This document shows, one piece after another, positions 34,201-43,151 of a stretch of 64,000 nt of DNA. The first letter of the stretch is position 1; every line of letters begins with the position of its first letter. The position numbers and the translations under genes were made by a program. The stretch comes from Pusillimonas sp. MFBS29 (GTDB lineage Bacteria > Pseudomonadota > Gammaproteobacteria > Burkholderiales > Burkholderiaceae_B). The stretch spans positions 1 to 64,000 of the forward strand of contig NZ_JAJEWL010000006.1 of assembly GCF_020687695.1 (NCBI RefSeq). Direction: 5' to 3'. The notes under the pieces were generated by a model that was not told where the DNA came from, did not search any database, and saw only the letters and a list, made by a program, of their open reading frames with translations.

Positions 34201-35499
34201 ATGAGCAAGCGCATGATGCATCTGAATCTGTTCATTTTTGGCTGTGGCCACCACAGGGCGGCGTGGCGCCACCCACGGTCTTCAGTAGAGCGTCTGGGAG
34301 ATATCGCCTATTACGAGGAGCTCGCACAAACTGCCGAGCGCGGCAAACTCGATGCGATTTTCTTTGCCGATGGGCACTCAACCGATAACCTGACGGATGG
34401 GCCACGCTGGTTTCTTGAGCCTTTGACGGCCTTGTCGGCCATCAGCCGTGCAACGCAGCGCATAGGCCTGATCAGCACTGTTTCCAGCACTTTCAATACG
34501 CCTTTTCATGCTGCTCGCATGGTGGCGTCGCTGGATCATATTTCGAAAGGACGGGTAGGGTGGAACGTGGTGACATCCATGTTCGATTCCGAGGCCCGCA
34601 ATCATGGATACGATGCCATGCCAGGACACGACTGGCGTTATGCACGGGCCGAGGAGTTCGTGGACGTGGCTTTACGCCTGTGGGATTCCTGGAACGATGG
34701 CGCGCCGCAGTCTGACCGCCAGGGTGACTACGTGAGGCCAGAATCGACCCACGCCATTCATCACAAGGGAACGCATTTTCAGGTAGATGGGCCACTGACG
34801 GTGCCGCGCCCGCCGCAAGGGCATCCCGTACTGTTTCAGGCGGGCGCTTCGGAACAGGGCAGGGATTTGGCCGCCCGGCGGGCCGAGGCCATCTATGCCG
34901 TGGCTTTCGACCTGCAGGCTGCGCAGGAATATTATCGCGACATCAAACTCAGAGTGCGCAAGGCCGGCCGTCGTGATCCAGTACCGATCATGCCCGGACT
35001 GGTCACCTATGTTGGTTCAACCGAGGCCGAGGCGCGCGCCAAACAACGAGCGCTTGATGAATTGTTGCCATCGCAAGATGCACTGCGGCAACTGAGCATG
35101 TATGTGGGGCAGGATTGCTCGCGTTGGGAGCTGGATGCACCGGTGCCTGACTTGCCGCCTCTGGAAGAGTTTTCGGGGCCGAAAGGGCGCTATGCGACGG
35201 TATTGCGTATTATCCAGACCGAGCGTCCCAGCGTTCGCCAGTTGTTGGGCCGGCTTGCGGCCGGCGGCGGCCATTGCACCATGGTGGGTACACCTGATGC
35301 GATTGCTGACGAGATGGAGCGCTGGTTGTCGAACGACGGCGCCGACGGTTTCAACCTTATGCCGCCGTCATTGCCGGACGGCATAGAAGATTTTGTGGAT
35401 CAGGTCGTGCCGGTGCTGCAAAAGCGTGGCGTGTTCCGCAAAGAGTATGAAACGGATACCTTGCGTGGGCATTTGGGGCTGGCGCGGCCCGGCCCCTGA
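34201..35499 (+). CDS. LLM-class FMN-dependent monooxygenase (NtaA/SnaA/DszA/DmoA family)
   Basis: The ATG at 34201 gives 432 residues of a luciferase-like TIM barrel. LAQTAERGKLDAIFFADG is near the N-terminus, and the family core includes HISKGRVGWNVVTS. YARAEEFVDVALRLWDSW and LFQAGASEQGRDLAARRAE are also typical of the NtaA/DmoA group. Such enzymes use FMNH2 from a partner reductase to oxidise C-S, C-N or similar bonds. No flavin reductase lies beside it. It forms an operon with the SDR under a TPP riboswitch, which would be an unusual regulon member. Confidence 0.9.
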   Translation: MSKRMMHLNLFIFGCGHHRAAWRHPRSSVERLGDIAYYEELAQTAERGKLDAIFFADGHSTDNLTDGPRWFLEPLTALSAISRATQRIGLISTVSSTFNTPFHAARMVASLDHISKGRVGWNVVTSMFDSEARNHGYDAMPGHDWRYARAEEFVDVALRLWDSWNDGAPQSDRQGDYVRPESTHAIHHKGTHFQVDGPLTVPRPPQGHPVLFQAGASEQGRDLAARRAEAIYAVAFDLQAAQEYYRDIKLRVRKAGRRDPVPIMPGLVTYVGSTEAEARAKQRALDELLPSQDALRQLSMYVGQDCSRWELDAPVPDLPPLEEFSGPKGRYATVLRIIQTERPSVRQLLGRLAAGGGHCTMVGTPDAIADEMERWLSNDGADGFNLMPPSLPDGIEDFVDQVVPVLQKRGVFRKEYETDTLRGHLGLARPGP

Positions 35500-35529
35500 T
35501 ACCATGCCTGGCAGAGCCGTGCTGTTGGC

Positions 35530-36066
35530 CTAGTGCCTGCGTTGCGGCAGCATGCGTGTCAGCACGTCGTCGCGGTCAATGAAGTGGTGCTTCAGGGCTG
35601 CGGCCACATGCGCCACGAATACGGCCAGCAACGTGTAGTTCAATATCTGATGCGCCTGTTTCAGCGCGTCGCCCAGCGCCCGGTCTTTGGGAACCAGGTC
35701 GGGTAGCGGCAGCACGCCGAACCAGACTACAGGAAACCCATAGGCCGAACTCATGGTCCAGCCGCTAAGGGGGATGGCCAGCATCAAGGCATACAGCACC
35801 CAGTGTGCGCCATGAGCAGCCAGACGCGCAGCCGGCGACATGGTGGCTGGCAGTGGTGCCGCCGCGTGTGTCAGGCGCCAGGCCAGACGCGCCGCAGCCA
35901 GCATCAATATGCTTGCTCCAGCCCATTTGTGCCAGGAGTACACCTGTAGCTTGGTGGGCGAGAGCGGCAGATCCTGCATGAAGAAGCCTACGGCAAAAGT
36001 GCCGATCAGGCAGGCTGCCATCAGCCAGTGAAAAAATATCGCGGTACGGGTGTAGCGTTGAGTCAT
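35530..36066 (-). CDS. Cytochrome b561 family protein
   Basis: The 178-residue protein has four predicted helices and haem-ligating histidines in AIFFHWLMA, YSWHKWAGASIL, LAAHGAHWVLYALML and HQILNYTLLAVFVAHVAAALKHH. These are CybB-like di-haem inner-membrane electron carriers. The start codon overlaps the stop of the polyamine dehydrogenase gene as ATGA, so it belongs to that operon. Its electron donor and acceptor are unknown. Confidence 0.9.
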   Translation of the reverse strand: MTQRYTRTAIFFHWLMAACLIGTFAVGFFMQDLPLSPTKLQVYSWHKWAGASILMLAAARLAWRLTHAAAPLPATMSPAARLAAHGAHWVLYALMLAIPLSGWTMSSAYGFPVVWFGVLPLPDLVPKDRALGDALKQAHQILNYTLLAVFVAHVAAALKHHFIDRDDVLTRMLPQRRH

Positions 36067-37424
36067 CTTAGGGCGGATTTAACGTAGGCGTTGTTCTTGG
36101 GAAGCTTGTGTTCGCCTTTTGGATAGTGATTTGCTGCCACTTGCGGACTGCGTTTTCTGGCATTGGCCGAGACAACCGATTCATGCTGCGGATGTAGCAC
36201 GCGATCGCCCTGAGCGTCGCGGATGCGGGTAACCAGGCCCATGCGGTTCATCAGATCGATAAAGGGCGCCGGGTCGAGCTCTTCGACATTGGCCATGTGA
36301 CCGACGTCCCAGCTGCCGTTGGCAATCAGCATGGCCGCTGCAACCACAGGCACGCCTGCGGTGTAGGAAATGGCCTGACTGCCGACCTCGTTGTAGCTTT
36401 CCTTGTGGTCGCAGATATTGTAGATAAGGACTTCCTGCGGCTTGCCGTTTTTCTTGCCTTTTACCAGATCACCAATGCAAGTCTTGCCGGTGTAGTCGGG
36501 TGCGAGCGAAGCAGGATCAGGCAGTACGGCCTTGACGACCTTGAGCGGCACGACTTCCAGGCCTTCAGCGGTGCGCACAGGCTGTTCCGACAGCAGGCCC
36601 AGATTCTTCAGTACCGTGAACACGTTGATGTAGTGCTCGCCGAAGCCCATCCAGAAACGGATATTGGGTATGCCAAGGTTCCTGGACATCGAATGCAGCT
36701 CATCGTGTCCAGTCAGGTAGGTGGTGTTCTTGCCAACCACCGGCATGTCCCAGTCCTGGCGGCGTTCGAACATGGCGTTGGCTTTCCATTGACCCTGTTC
36801 CCATGACCACACAGTCGAGGTGAACTCACGGAAGTTGATTTCCGGATCGAAGTTGGTCGCAAAGTAGCGGCTGTGGCTGCCGGCATTGATATCGATGATA
36901 TCTATGGATTCGACCTTGTCGAAATAGGTGTCCATGGCAAACCGCCCGTAAGCATTGACCACGCCCGGGTCAAATCCCACACCCAGAATGGCGGTGACAC
37001 CGGCTTGCCGGCAATCTTCGCTGCGCTTCCACTCATAGTTTCCATACCAGGGTGGCGCTTCGCACACTTTGCCCGGATCTTCATGAATGGCGGTATCCAG
37101 ATAGGCTGCACCGGTCTCGATGCAGGCCGTCATGATGGACATGTTAAGGAAGGGCGAACCTACGTTGATCACGATCTGGCTGTTGGTTGAACGGATCAAT
37201 GCCTTGGTGGCCTCGATGTCGAGTGCATCGAGTTGATGCGCCTGCAGCAGGCCTGCGCCACGTTGGCTGCCTTTGGCCTTGATCGAGTTGATAATGGACT
37301 GGCATTTTTCCAGTGTGCGCGACGCAATATGAATGTCACCCAGCAGAATGTTGTTTTGTGCACATTTATGAGCAGCCACATGGGCCACGCCGCCGGCGCC
37401 GATAATAAGAACATTGCGTTTCAT
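36063..37424 (-). CDS. Saccharopine dehydrogenase family; probable carboxy(nor)spermidine dehydrogenase
   Basis: The ATG at 37424 gives 453 residues beginning MKRNVLIIGAGGVAHVAAHK, an NAD(P)-binding Rossmann motif. ILGVGFDPGVVNAYGRFAM and FDKVESIDIIDINAGSH are typical of carboxynorspermidine synthase (CANSDH)-type proteins rather than true saccharopine dehydrogenase. The enzyme condenses aspartate semialdehyde with a diamine (putrescine or diaminopropane) and reduces the Schiff base. It follows nspC in the same operon, which supports the alternative spermidine pathway. Confidence 0.85.
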   Translation of the reverse strand: MKRNVLIIGAGGVAHVAAHKCAQNNILLGDIHIASRTLEKCQSIINSIKAKGSQRGAGLLQAHQLDALDIEATKALIRSTNSQIVINVGSPFLNMSIMTACIETGAAYLDTAIHEDPGKVCEAPPWYGNYEWKRSEDCRQAGVTAILGVGFDPGVVNAYGRFAMDTYFDKVESIDIIDINAGSHSRYFATNFDPEINFREFTSTVWSWEQGQWKANAMFERRQDWDMPVVGKNTTYLTGHDELHSMSRNLGIPNIRFWMGFGEHYINVFTVLKNLGLLSEQPVRTAEGLEVVPLKVVKAVLPDPASLAPDYTGKTCIGDLVKGKKNGKPQEVLIYNICDHKESYNEVGSQAISYTAGVPVVAAAMLIANGSWDVGHMANVEELDPAPFIDLMNRMGLVTRIRDAQGDRVLHPQHESVVSANARKRSPQVAANHYPKGEHKLPKNNAYVKSALR

Positions 37425-37464
37425 TGTGGATAATCCCCTAATTGTTGGAATAGGTGCAGTGCTG

Positions 37465-38568
37465 TCAGGACAGACTGTTGACGTAGTCGTCAAAGGAAAA
37501 TTCGCGCACTACGCGCACGGAGCCATCGGCTTCCTTGATGGCAATCGACGGCATGTGGACGCCGTTGAACCAGTTTTTCTTGACCATGGTATAGCCCGCG
37601 GCATCACCTATCGAGATGCGGTCGCCGACCTTGAGCGGTGCCGAAAAGCGACCTTCTCCGAAGATGTCGCCTGCCAGGCAGGTTTTGCCGCAGATCATGT
37701 ATTCGTGTTCGCCCTTGCCATCGCCCACCGGCGCCGTTTCGCGATAGATGAGCAGATCCAGCATATGAGCTTCGGTCGAGCTGTCGACCACAGCCAGGTG
37801 CTTGCCGTTGAAGCCTACATCGAGCACGCTGACTTCCAGTGTGGTGCTGTGGCGCACGGCGGCTTCACCGGGTTCCAGGTAAACCTGAACACCGTAATCT
37901 TGCGCGAAACGGCGCAGGCGCTGGCAGAAAGCGTCTAGTGGGTAGCCCTGGGCGGTGAAGCTGATGCCGCCACCCAGACTGACCCATTTCAGGCGTTTCA
38001 GGATCGTGCCGTAAGTCTGTTCGATCTGGCCCAGCAAGTCGTCAAAACGCGCAAAATCGTTGTTCTCGCAGTTGTTGTGGATCATGACGCCGTCGAGTTG
38101 ATCCATGACGGACAGAATGCGATCGGGGTCGCCTTCACCCAGCCGGCTGTAAGCGCGGGCGGGATCGGCCAGGTCGAAGCCTGCGCAACTGATGCCGGGA
38201 TTAAGGCGCAGACCCATGGACTTGCCTTGCGCAGCCGCTTCAAAGCGCTTTAGTTGGGCAATGGAGTTAAAAATAATCTTGTCGCAATTGGCCACGACTT
38301 CGTCGATTTCGTGGTCGGCGAAGGCAACGCTGTAGGCATGGGTTTCGCCGCCGAATTTCTGATATCCCAGCTTGACTTCGTAAAGGGATGACGACGTGGT
38401 GCCGTCCATGTGCGGACGCATCTGGTCGAAAACGGACCAGGTCGCAAAGCACTTCAGGGCCAGCAATACTTTGGCACCTGAATGCTTGCGTATGTAATCT
38501 ATGGTGTCCAGATTGCGTTGCAATGCTGGCTTGTCGATGAGGTAATAGGGAGTTCTAAGGTTCTGCAT
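37465..38568 (-). CDS. nspC: Carboxy(nor)spermidine decarboxylase
   Basis: The 367-residue protein is a fold-type III PLP enzyme related to diaminopimelate decarboxylase. It has the PLP lysine in KVLLALKCFATWSVF, WVSLGGGISFTA with the glycine-rich phosphate loop, VYLEPGEAAV, and the C-terminal active-site motif ICGKTCLAGDIFGEG (cysteine/aspartate). It decarboxylates carboxyspermidine or carboxynorspermidine. The substrate choice between the two is not settled by sequence. It lies between the XRE regulator and the dehydrogenase in one operon. Confidence 0.9.
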   Translation of the reverse strand: MQNLRTPYYLIDKPALQRNLDTIDYIRKHSGAKVLLALKCFATWSVFDQMRPHMDGTTSSSLYEVKLGYQKFGGETHAYSVAFADHEIDEVVANCDKIIFNSIAQLKRFEAAAQGKSMGLRLNPGISCAGFDLADPARAYSRLGEGDPDRILSVMDQLDGVMIHNNCENNDFARFDDLLGQIEQTYGTILKRLKWVSLGGGISFTAQGYPLDAFCQRLRRFAQDYGVQVYLEPGEAAVRHSTTLEVSVLDVGFNGKHLAVVDSSTEAHMLDLLIYRETAPVGDGKGEHEYMICGKTCLAGDIFGEGRFSAPLKVGDRISIGDAAGYTMVKKNWFNGVHMPSIAIKEADGSVRVVREFSFDDYVNSLS

Positions 38569-38574
38569 TGTTGC

Positions 38575-38958
38575 TTAGGTAGCCGGAAGATTGCTGATGG
38601 CCGGAGGCTTTACATTGATGTTCTTATGCTTGGTGGGGTGCTTGCTGAGCCGTTCAATGATCAGCGAGGTACGGTTCGGGAACGTAGCCAGAATCTGCAT
38701 GGTGCCTCCGACGCTTTCTATGTAATGCTGCAAAGTGGAAACCAGCATGTCGTCGCGCTTTTCTATGCGCGAGATCGTGCCCTGGCCGACGCCCAGCGCA
38801 ATGGCCAGGTCGTCCTGGGTGTGCTGGGTGGCTTTGCGCAGCTCTTTAAGCGTGGCCACTTTGGTGGCGGTGATTTGGATATTTATGCCATTCACGAGTT
38901 TTTGCTTTGGTTTATTGCCAGCAGTTGCCGTTTTCGCCTTATTGGGCTTCTTGGGCAT
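38575..38958 (-). CDS. XRE-family helix-turn-helix regulator
   Basis: The 127-residue protein has a basic N-terminus (KKPNKAKTATAGNKPKQK), then an XRE HTH (about 45-90) with TQDDLAIALGVGQGTISRIEKRDDMLVSTL, split here as two helices, and a C-terminal part with SVGGTMQILATFP typical of HigA/Xre-like repressors. No toxin gene adjoins it, so it is not a toxin-antitoxin pair here. It is the first gene of the polyamine operon (six bases before nspC) and lies downstream of a 12-base palindrome that could be its operator. Confidence 0.85.
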   Translation of the reverse strand: MPKKPNKAKTATAGNKPKQKLVNGINIQITATKVATLKELRKATQHTQDDLAIALGVGQGTISRIEKRDDMLVSTLQHYIESVGGTMQILATFPNRTSLIIERLSKHPTKHKNINVKPPAISNLPAT

Positions 38959-39048
38959 GGTGAATCCTTTGCTTGGTGTGGCCGTTGCGAGGGTGATGCC
39001 AGATTCAGTATTCAGGCATCAGTTAAGGTTCGTATGATATATGCTTTC

Positions 39049-39080
39049 AAAGCCATATGCAACCTAAGGCATATGGCTTT
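39049..39080. promoter_or_regulatory. 12-base perfect inverted repeat, candidate operator of the XRE regulator
   Basis: AAAGCCATATGC (39049-39060) and GCATATGGCTTT (39069-39080) are perfect inverses around an eight-base spacer. The site is about 90 bases upstream of the regulator start, in the promoter region of the polyamine operon. The absence of a T tract makes a terminator unlikely. Confidence 0.6.
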
Positions 39081-39098
39081 CAGGGCATGTCAATGAAA

Positions 39099-39142
39099 AC
39101 ACCCCGAAAGGTTGGAGAACGTCGTCCAACTTTTTGGGGTGT
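39099..39142 (-). terminator. Long hairpin, probable terminator of the phoX transcript
   Basis: An 18-pair near-perfect stem (39099-39116 with 39125-39142, two G-U pairs) has an eight-base loop. On the minus strand it is followed by GTTTTC and on the plus strand by GGTTTTT, so it may act in both directions. It lies 85 bases after phoX. Confidence 0.65.
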
Positions 39143-39226
39143 GGTTTTTGAAGCGCAGTTCAGCCTGCGCCCGGAACTGGATGATAGGCTGCGGCTTATC
39201 GGGCGGCAGCCGGTGCTGCAGCGGGC

Positions 39227-41173
39227 TTAAGTGCCGATTACGCCGCCGTCGTCCTTGGTAATGATCACTGTTGCCGAGCGTGGAATGGCTGTACCACCGT
39301 CCGGCCAATGGCTGTCGCCTGCTTCACCCGGATGCTGAATATTGATGAACAGGGTCTTGCTGTCCGGGGTGAACGCGATGCCGGTGACTTCGCATTCCTT
39401 GGGGCCGGTCAGGAAACGGCGGATCTCCTTGCTGACCGGATCGGCACAAAGCATTTGATTGTTGCCCTGGCCTTCGTAGTCGCCGCTGTTGCTGTACTTG
39501 CCGTCGGTCTGTATCCACAGGCGGCCATGGCTGTCAAAGGCCAGGCCATCCGGGCTGTTGAACGTATTGTCTGCAGTGATGTTGGCCGAACCAGAGGCCA
39601 GGTCGTTACGGTCAGTGTGCTTGATGGGGTTACCCGCCAGTACGAAAATGTCCCATTCGAAACGCGTCGCGGCCGCATCGCTATCGGCTTCGCGCCAGCG
39701 CACAATCTGTCCGTAAATATTATTCGCGCGCGGATTCACCGCATCCGGTGTTGTGCGTTTGTTGTTATTGGTCAGTGTTACATAGACTTCGCCTGTGGCC
39801 GGATGCACACTGACCCACTCCGGACGATCCATCTTGGTTGCACCGACTGCGTCGGCAGCCAGGCGGGCGTGTATCAACACCTCGGCCTGCGATGTGAAGC
39901 TGGTGTCGGCGGACAGTGTGGGGTTATCCGACTTGTCCAGCAGTATCCATTGGCCTGTGCCCATGAAATCGTCTGCGGTATCGCCATCGTCAAACCTGGC
40001 CACATAAAGCCTGCCGGCGTCCAGCAAAGACGAATTGTCGCCGCCCTTGCGATAGGTGTTGTCGGAGACGAACTTGTAGATATAGTCGTTGCGCTGGTCG
40101 TCTCCCATATAGATGACGACACGGCCATCGGCTGCCAGGGCATAGGCGGCATTCTCATGCTTGAAGCGACCAAGCGCCGTGCGTTTCCTGGGGGTCGAGG
40201 CCGGATCGAACGGGTCGATCTCGACGATCCAGCCATGCCGGTTGGCTTCGTTTGGTTCTTTGACGTAGTCGTAACGCTCCTCGAACTCTTCCCAGCGAAA
40301 GGCGCTGCCCTTGGCTGAAATGCCATAGCGTTTTTGTGCCGCGTTGCGTGTATCTTCCCCCGACAGGGTGCCGAAGTAATTATTGAAGTTTTCCTCACAG
40401 GCAAGGTAGGTGTTCCAGGGCGTCCAGCCGTTGCCGCAATTGTTGAAGGTGCCCAGCACCTGTTTGCCGCTGGCGTCCGCTTTGGTCCGCAACAGTGGGT
40501 CGCCCGCAGCCGGGCCGGTCAGTTCCATAGGCGTTGCGGCAGTGATGCGCCGGTTGTAGGGTGAATCGAGCTTGATTTCCCAGGTTCCGCCGTTTGTGCG
40601 AACGATATGAATGACCGAGACGCCATGGGCATGTATGGCCTTGTGTACCTTGTCCACCGTCAGGGGCCCGGTGCGGTCGGCGCCGAACAGCCAGGTGTAC
40701 TCACCTTTCTTGACGGTTGCGTATTCGTGGTTCATGACCAGCAAACCTTCCGTGCTGCTGCCTTCAATGGCAAAGAAATGGATGCCGTCGTGGTTATCGC
40801 CCACCTGTCGCGCCTGGGCGGCCGCGTTGTCGCTGCCGTCGGCCTTCCACGCGGGGTCTCCTTTAAACAGCGGTGTGCCCCAGGGAGCAAAGACGGTGGC
40901 GGTATAGCCGGGCGCAATCTTTATGGTGTCGTCGGTGGAGATGGGGATGGCCTGGAATCCCAGCAGCCCCGCAGTGCCTGGTTGTGGGGATTTGCCTGTG
41001 GCTGCGCCGTAAGCGCTGATGGGCCCGCTCAGGAACAAGGCAGCCGAAAGCCCAATGCCTGATTTCAGGAATCCGCGTCGGCTGTACGCGCGTTCGACGA
41101 CATCCTGAAAATGTTCGTTGGCCGAGGTGTTGCTGGGCAGGTCTTCAGGATCGATGGGACAGGAGTTTTGCAT
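39227..41173 (-). CDS. phoX: PhoX-family alkaline phosphatase
   Basis: The 648-residue protein has a twin-arginine signal (YSRRGFLKSGIGLSAALFL, about 30-50), so it is exported folded to the periplasm. PhoX features include MNHEYATV, NNCGNGWTPWNTYLACEENF, GWIVEIDPFDP, and FDSHGRLWIQTDG with SPDGLAF, which provide the calcium/iron ligands. PhoX hydrolyses phosphate esters and requires Ca2+ and Fe. No clear PHO box was found upstream by eye. It is a single-gene unit. Confidence 0.93.
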   Translation of the reverse strand: MQNSCPIDPEDLPSNTSANEHFQDVVERAYSRRGFLKSGIGLSAALFLSGPISAYGAATGKSPQPGTAGLLGFQAIPISTDDTIKIAPGYTATVFAPWGTPLFKGDPAWKADGSDNAAAQARQVGDNHDGIHFFAIEGSSTEGLLVMNHEYATVKKGEYTWLFGADRTGPLTVDKVHKAIHAHGVSVIHIVRTNGGTWEIKLDSPYNRRITAATPMELTGPAAGDPLLRTKADASGKQVLGTFNNCGNGWTPWNTYLACEENFNNYFGTLSGEDTRNAAQKRYGISAKGSAFRWEEFEERYDYVKEPNEANRHGWIVEIDPFDPASTPRKRTALGRFKHENAAYALAADGRVVIYMGDDQRNDYIYKFVSDNTYRKGGDNSSLLDAGRLYVARFDDGDTADDFMGTGQWILLDKSDNPTLSADTSFTSQAEVLIHARLAADAVGATKMDRPEWVSVHPATGEVYVTLTNNNKRTTPDAVNPRANNIYGQIVRWREADSDAAATRFEWDIFVLAGNPIKHTDRNDLASGSANITADNTFNSPDGLAFDSHGRLWIQTDGKYSNSGDYEGQGNNQMLCADPVSKEIRRFLTGPKECEVTGIAFTPDSKTLFINIQHPGEAGDSHWPDGGTAIPRSATVIITKDDGGVIGT

Positions 41174-41285
41174 GGCGCTATTCCAACAGGATAGAAAAGC
41201 ACCTAGTGTGGCCGACTCGTATTGCGGCGGTATTAATCCGTGCCATGCGTGGGGCGGGCCGCCCGGGGTAAAGGCAGCCCGGGCT

Positions 41286-41468
41286 TTACTTGGCGGCAGA
41301 CTGTATTTTGTTGCCTGCTTGCTGGATCTGGTCGCCGGCGCTGCTGATGGCCTTGTCGATTTCCTTGCCCGCCTTTTCGGCCGGGCCTTCTTTTTGACAA
41401 CCGGCCAAAGCGAACATCAGTGTTGCGGCTGCGAGTGCGGCCATCGTCTTGCTTTGATGACTAATCAT
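41286..41468 (-). CDS. Small lipoprotein
   Basis: The 60-residue product has a lipobox LFALAGC near position 24 (MISHQSKTMAALAAATLMFALAGCQ, cut after the signal). The mature part is highly charged with alanine/lysine-rich amphipathic repeats (EKAGKEIDKAISSAGDQIQ). It resembles small outer-membrane-anchored or entericidin-like lipoproteins, but no family is certain. It precedes phoX on the same strand with a 112-base gap. Confidence 0.7.
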   Translation of the reverse strand: MISHQSKTMAALAAATLMFALAGCQKEGPAEKAGKEIDKAISSAGDQIQQAGNKIQSAAK

Positions 41469-41657
41469 TTTGGATCGCTGTAGTTAAGGATTTTGTAGCA
41501 TACATCGCAAGGTCGGCTGCAGCACTAGCCGGCGCCGTAACGTTGTATTTTTGGCATAGTACTGTAATAAAATTTAAATGAATTGATCGCAAACTGATAT
41601 AAAATTTTTTGCTGTTATTGTTATCTATGTCTGCATTTCCTGAGTATTAAAAACCAT

Positions 41658-42098
41658 ATGGCAAAGGAGCGTTCCACACCACTTGCTTCCAAGCGTGGCG
41701 CTTGGGCGGTGATCTATTGTGCAACGACAGGGAAATTCCTTTTAGGCAAGCGCTCCAGCGCGGTCAACAATAGCGGAGCCTGGAATCTGTTCGGTGGGCG
41801 TGTCGAATCTGACGAAGCACCTACCAAGGCATTGGTGCGCGAACTGGCTGAAGAGGCGGGCTGGCGTGTCAAGCCCAAGCGTCTGAGCAAGCTTGGACGG
41901 GTGGCAGGCAGCAAGAATAGTCAAAGGGTCGGAGACCGCGAACTCTACTACTACCTGGTGAAGGTCGACAAGGAATTTGTGCCACGTCTGAACCACGAGC
42001 ACTCAGGCTACGGCTGGTTCAAACACAAGCGTCTTCCTGGTAAATACAATTTGCCCACTGCAGTGGCCATTGAGCTGGGTTTGCTCAAGAACATCTAG
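41658..42098 (+). CDS. Nudix hydrolase
   Basis: The 146-residue protein has the Nudix box GGRVESDEAPTKALVRELAEEAGW (positions about 53-75; GX5EX7REUXEEXGU) inside a typical fold: WAVIYCATTGKFLLGKRSS before it and HSGYGWF after it. It hydrolyses nucleoside diphosphate-linked substrates, but the specificity is unknown. It stands alone on the plus strand between two minus-strand groups. Confidence 0.92.
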   Translation: MAKERSTPLASKRGAWAVIYCATTGKFLLGKRSSAVNNSGAWNLFGGRVESDEAPTKALVRELAEEAGWRVKPKRLSKLGRVAGSKNSQRVGDRELYYYLVKVDKEFVPRLNHEHSGYGWFKHKRLPGKYNLPTAVAIELGLLKNI

Positions 42099-42124
42099 CA
42101 TCAAGCCAGGCTGCCCGCGTCGCG

Positions 42125-43135
42125 TTACGCCGCTTTGTTGAGCTTCCAGGCCAGGCGCGCCCCAACAACGATGGCCAGTGCGGCAACCATAGAGCTGTAG
42201 GCAAGGGTGGATAAACCACTGAGACCCTGGCCTATGGTGCAGCCCAAGGCCAGTACACCGCCCACACCCATCAGTGTGCCGCCTGCAATATAGCGAGCCA
42301 TCTGGCTGGCGGATTCAAAGCCCTGCAGACGCAAGCTGCCGCGCAAAAGGGCGCAAAGAAAGGAGCCGGCCAGCACGCCCAGTACCACCGTGATGCCAAA
42401 GCGCAAGCTCATGCCCGTGGAAATCATGGCGTACTGTATGGTGTCTCCGATGGGGGCGATGAAACTGAGCGATGCAACGGGAGCCGGATCAAAATCGTCG
42501 GCACCCAGCCATCCGGTTGTCAGCCAGCCGGCAACGACCAGCAAGCCGATCACCACGCCCCCCACCAGGTCTCGGGCGCGCTGTCCTGCTGCGCGCGGAC
42601 GCAGGGCGAACAGCATGAGTGCTGCTGCCAGTATCCAGACGATCAATGTGCGGGGCAAGCCTGTTGGTATGGTTGTTGTACCCGGTGTGATCATGGTCAG
42701 CTGTGCGAGCTGGATGCGCAGGGGCGCAATTAGGCCGGTCAGGGTGATGTAGGCGGCAATGCCCAGGCACAGCAGCACGACGACAGACCTTAGATTGCCC
42801 TGCGCCAGCAGCACCAGTGCACGGGCCCCGCAACCGTTGGCCAGTCCCATGCCGTAGCCGAACAGTATGCCCCCAAGTGGCAGCAGCAACCACGAGAACG
42901 ACGGCATCAGGTACACGGACTGGCCTATATCGACCAGGCCGTTCGACGTGACTATATGTGTGCCGGCCACGGCGATGGCCAATGCCATTGCAAATGCATG
43001 CAACTTGTAGCCATCGCGGCCAGACCAATATTCTTTCAGGCCGCGGTGCAGGCAGAAACCAGTGATCTGGCCAATGGCGCCAAAAATGGCGCCTATGGCC
43101 AGGCCCGCCAGGAGTACAAGTTCAGGCTGTGACAT
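42125..43135 (-). CDS. YeeE/YedE-family (DUF395) sulfur-compound membrane transporter
   Basis: The ATG at 43135 (MSQPELVLLAGLAIG) gives 336 residues with about ten helices. The family repeats are seen: FGAIGQITGFCLHRGLKEYW and GILFGYGMGLANGCGARALVLLAQGNLRS in the first half, and GGTLMGVGGVLALGCTIGQG in the second. The conserved cysteines in GFCLHRG, NGCGAR and LGCTIGQG are the thiosulfate-handling residues in characterised TsuA. It is the last gene of the sulfur cluster, 16 bases after the flavoprotein. Confidence 0.88.
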   Translation of the reverse strand: MSQPELVLLAGLAIGAIFGAIGQITGFCLHRGLKEYWSGRDGYKLHAFAMALAIAVAGTHIVTSNGLVDIGQSVYLMPSFSWLLLPLGGILFGYGMGLANGCGARALVLLAQGNLRSVVVLLCLGIAAYITLTGLIAPLRIQLAQLTMITPGTTTIPTGLPRTLIVWILAAALMLFALRPRAAGQRARDLVGGVVIGLLVVAGWLTTGWLGADDFDPAPVASLSFIAPIGDTIQYAMISTGMSLRFGITVVLGVLAGSFLCALLRGSLRLQGFESASQMARYIAGGTLMGVGGVLALGCTIGQGLSGLSTLAYSSMVAALAIVVGARLAWKLNKAA

Positions 43136-43151
43136 ATGCGTTGCCGGCCGT

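Noticed and set aside
38575-38958. XRE protein as the antitoxin of a toxin-antitoxin pair
   Set aside because: No RelE/HigB-type toxin frame adjoins it, and it is six bases from nspC in the polyamine operon.
39308-40318. A 336-residue open frame antisense to phoX
   Set aside because: It is explained by phoX codon bias; the phoX motifs and Tat signal fix the coding strand.
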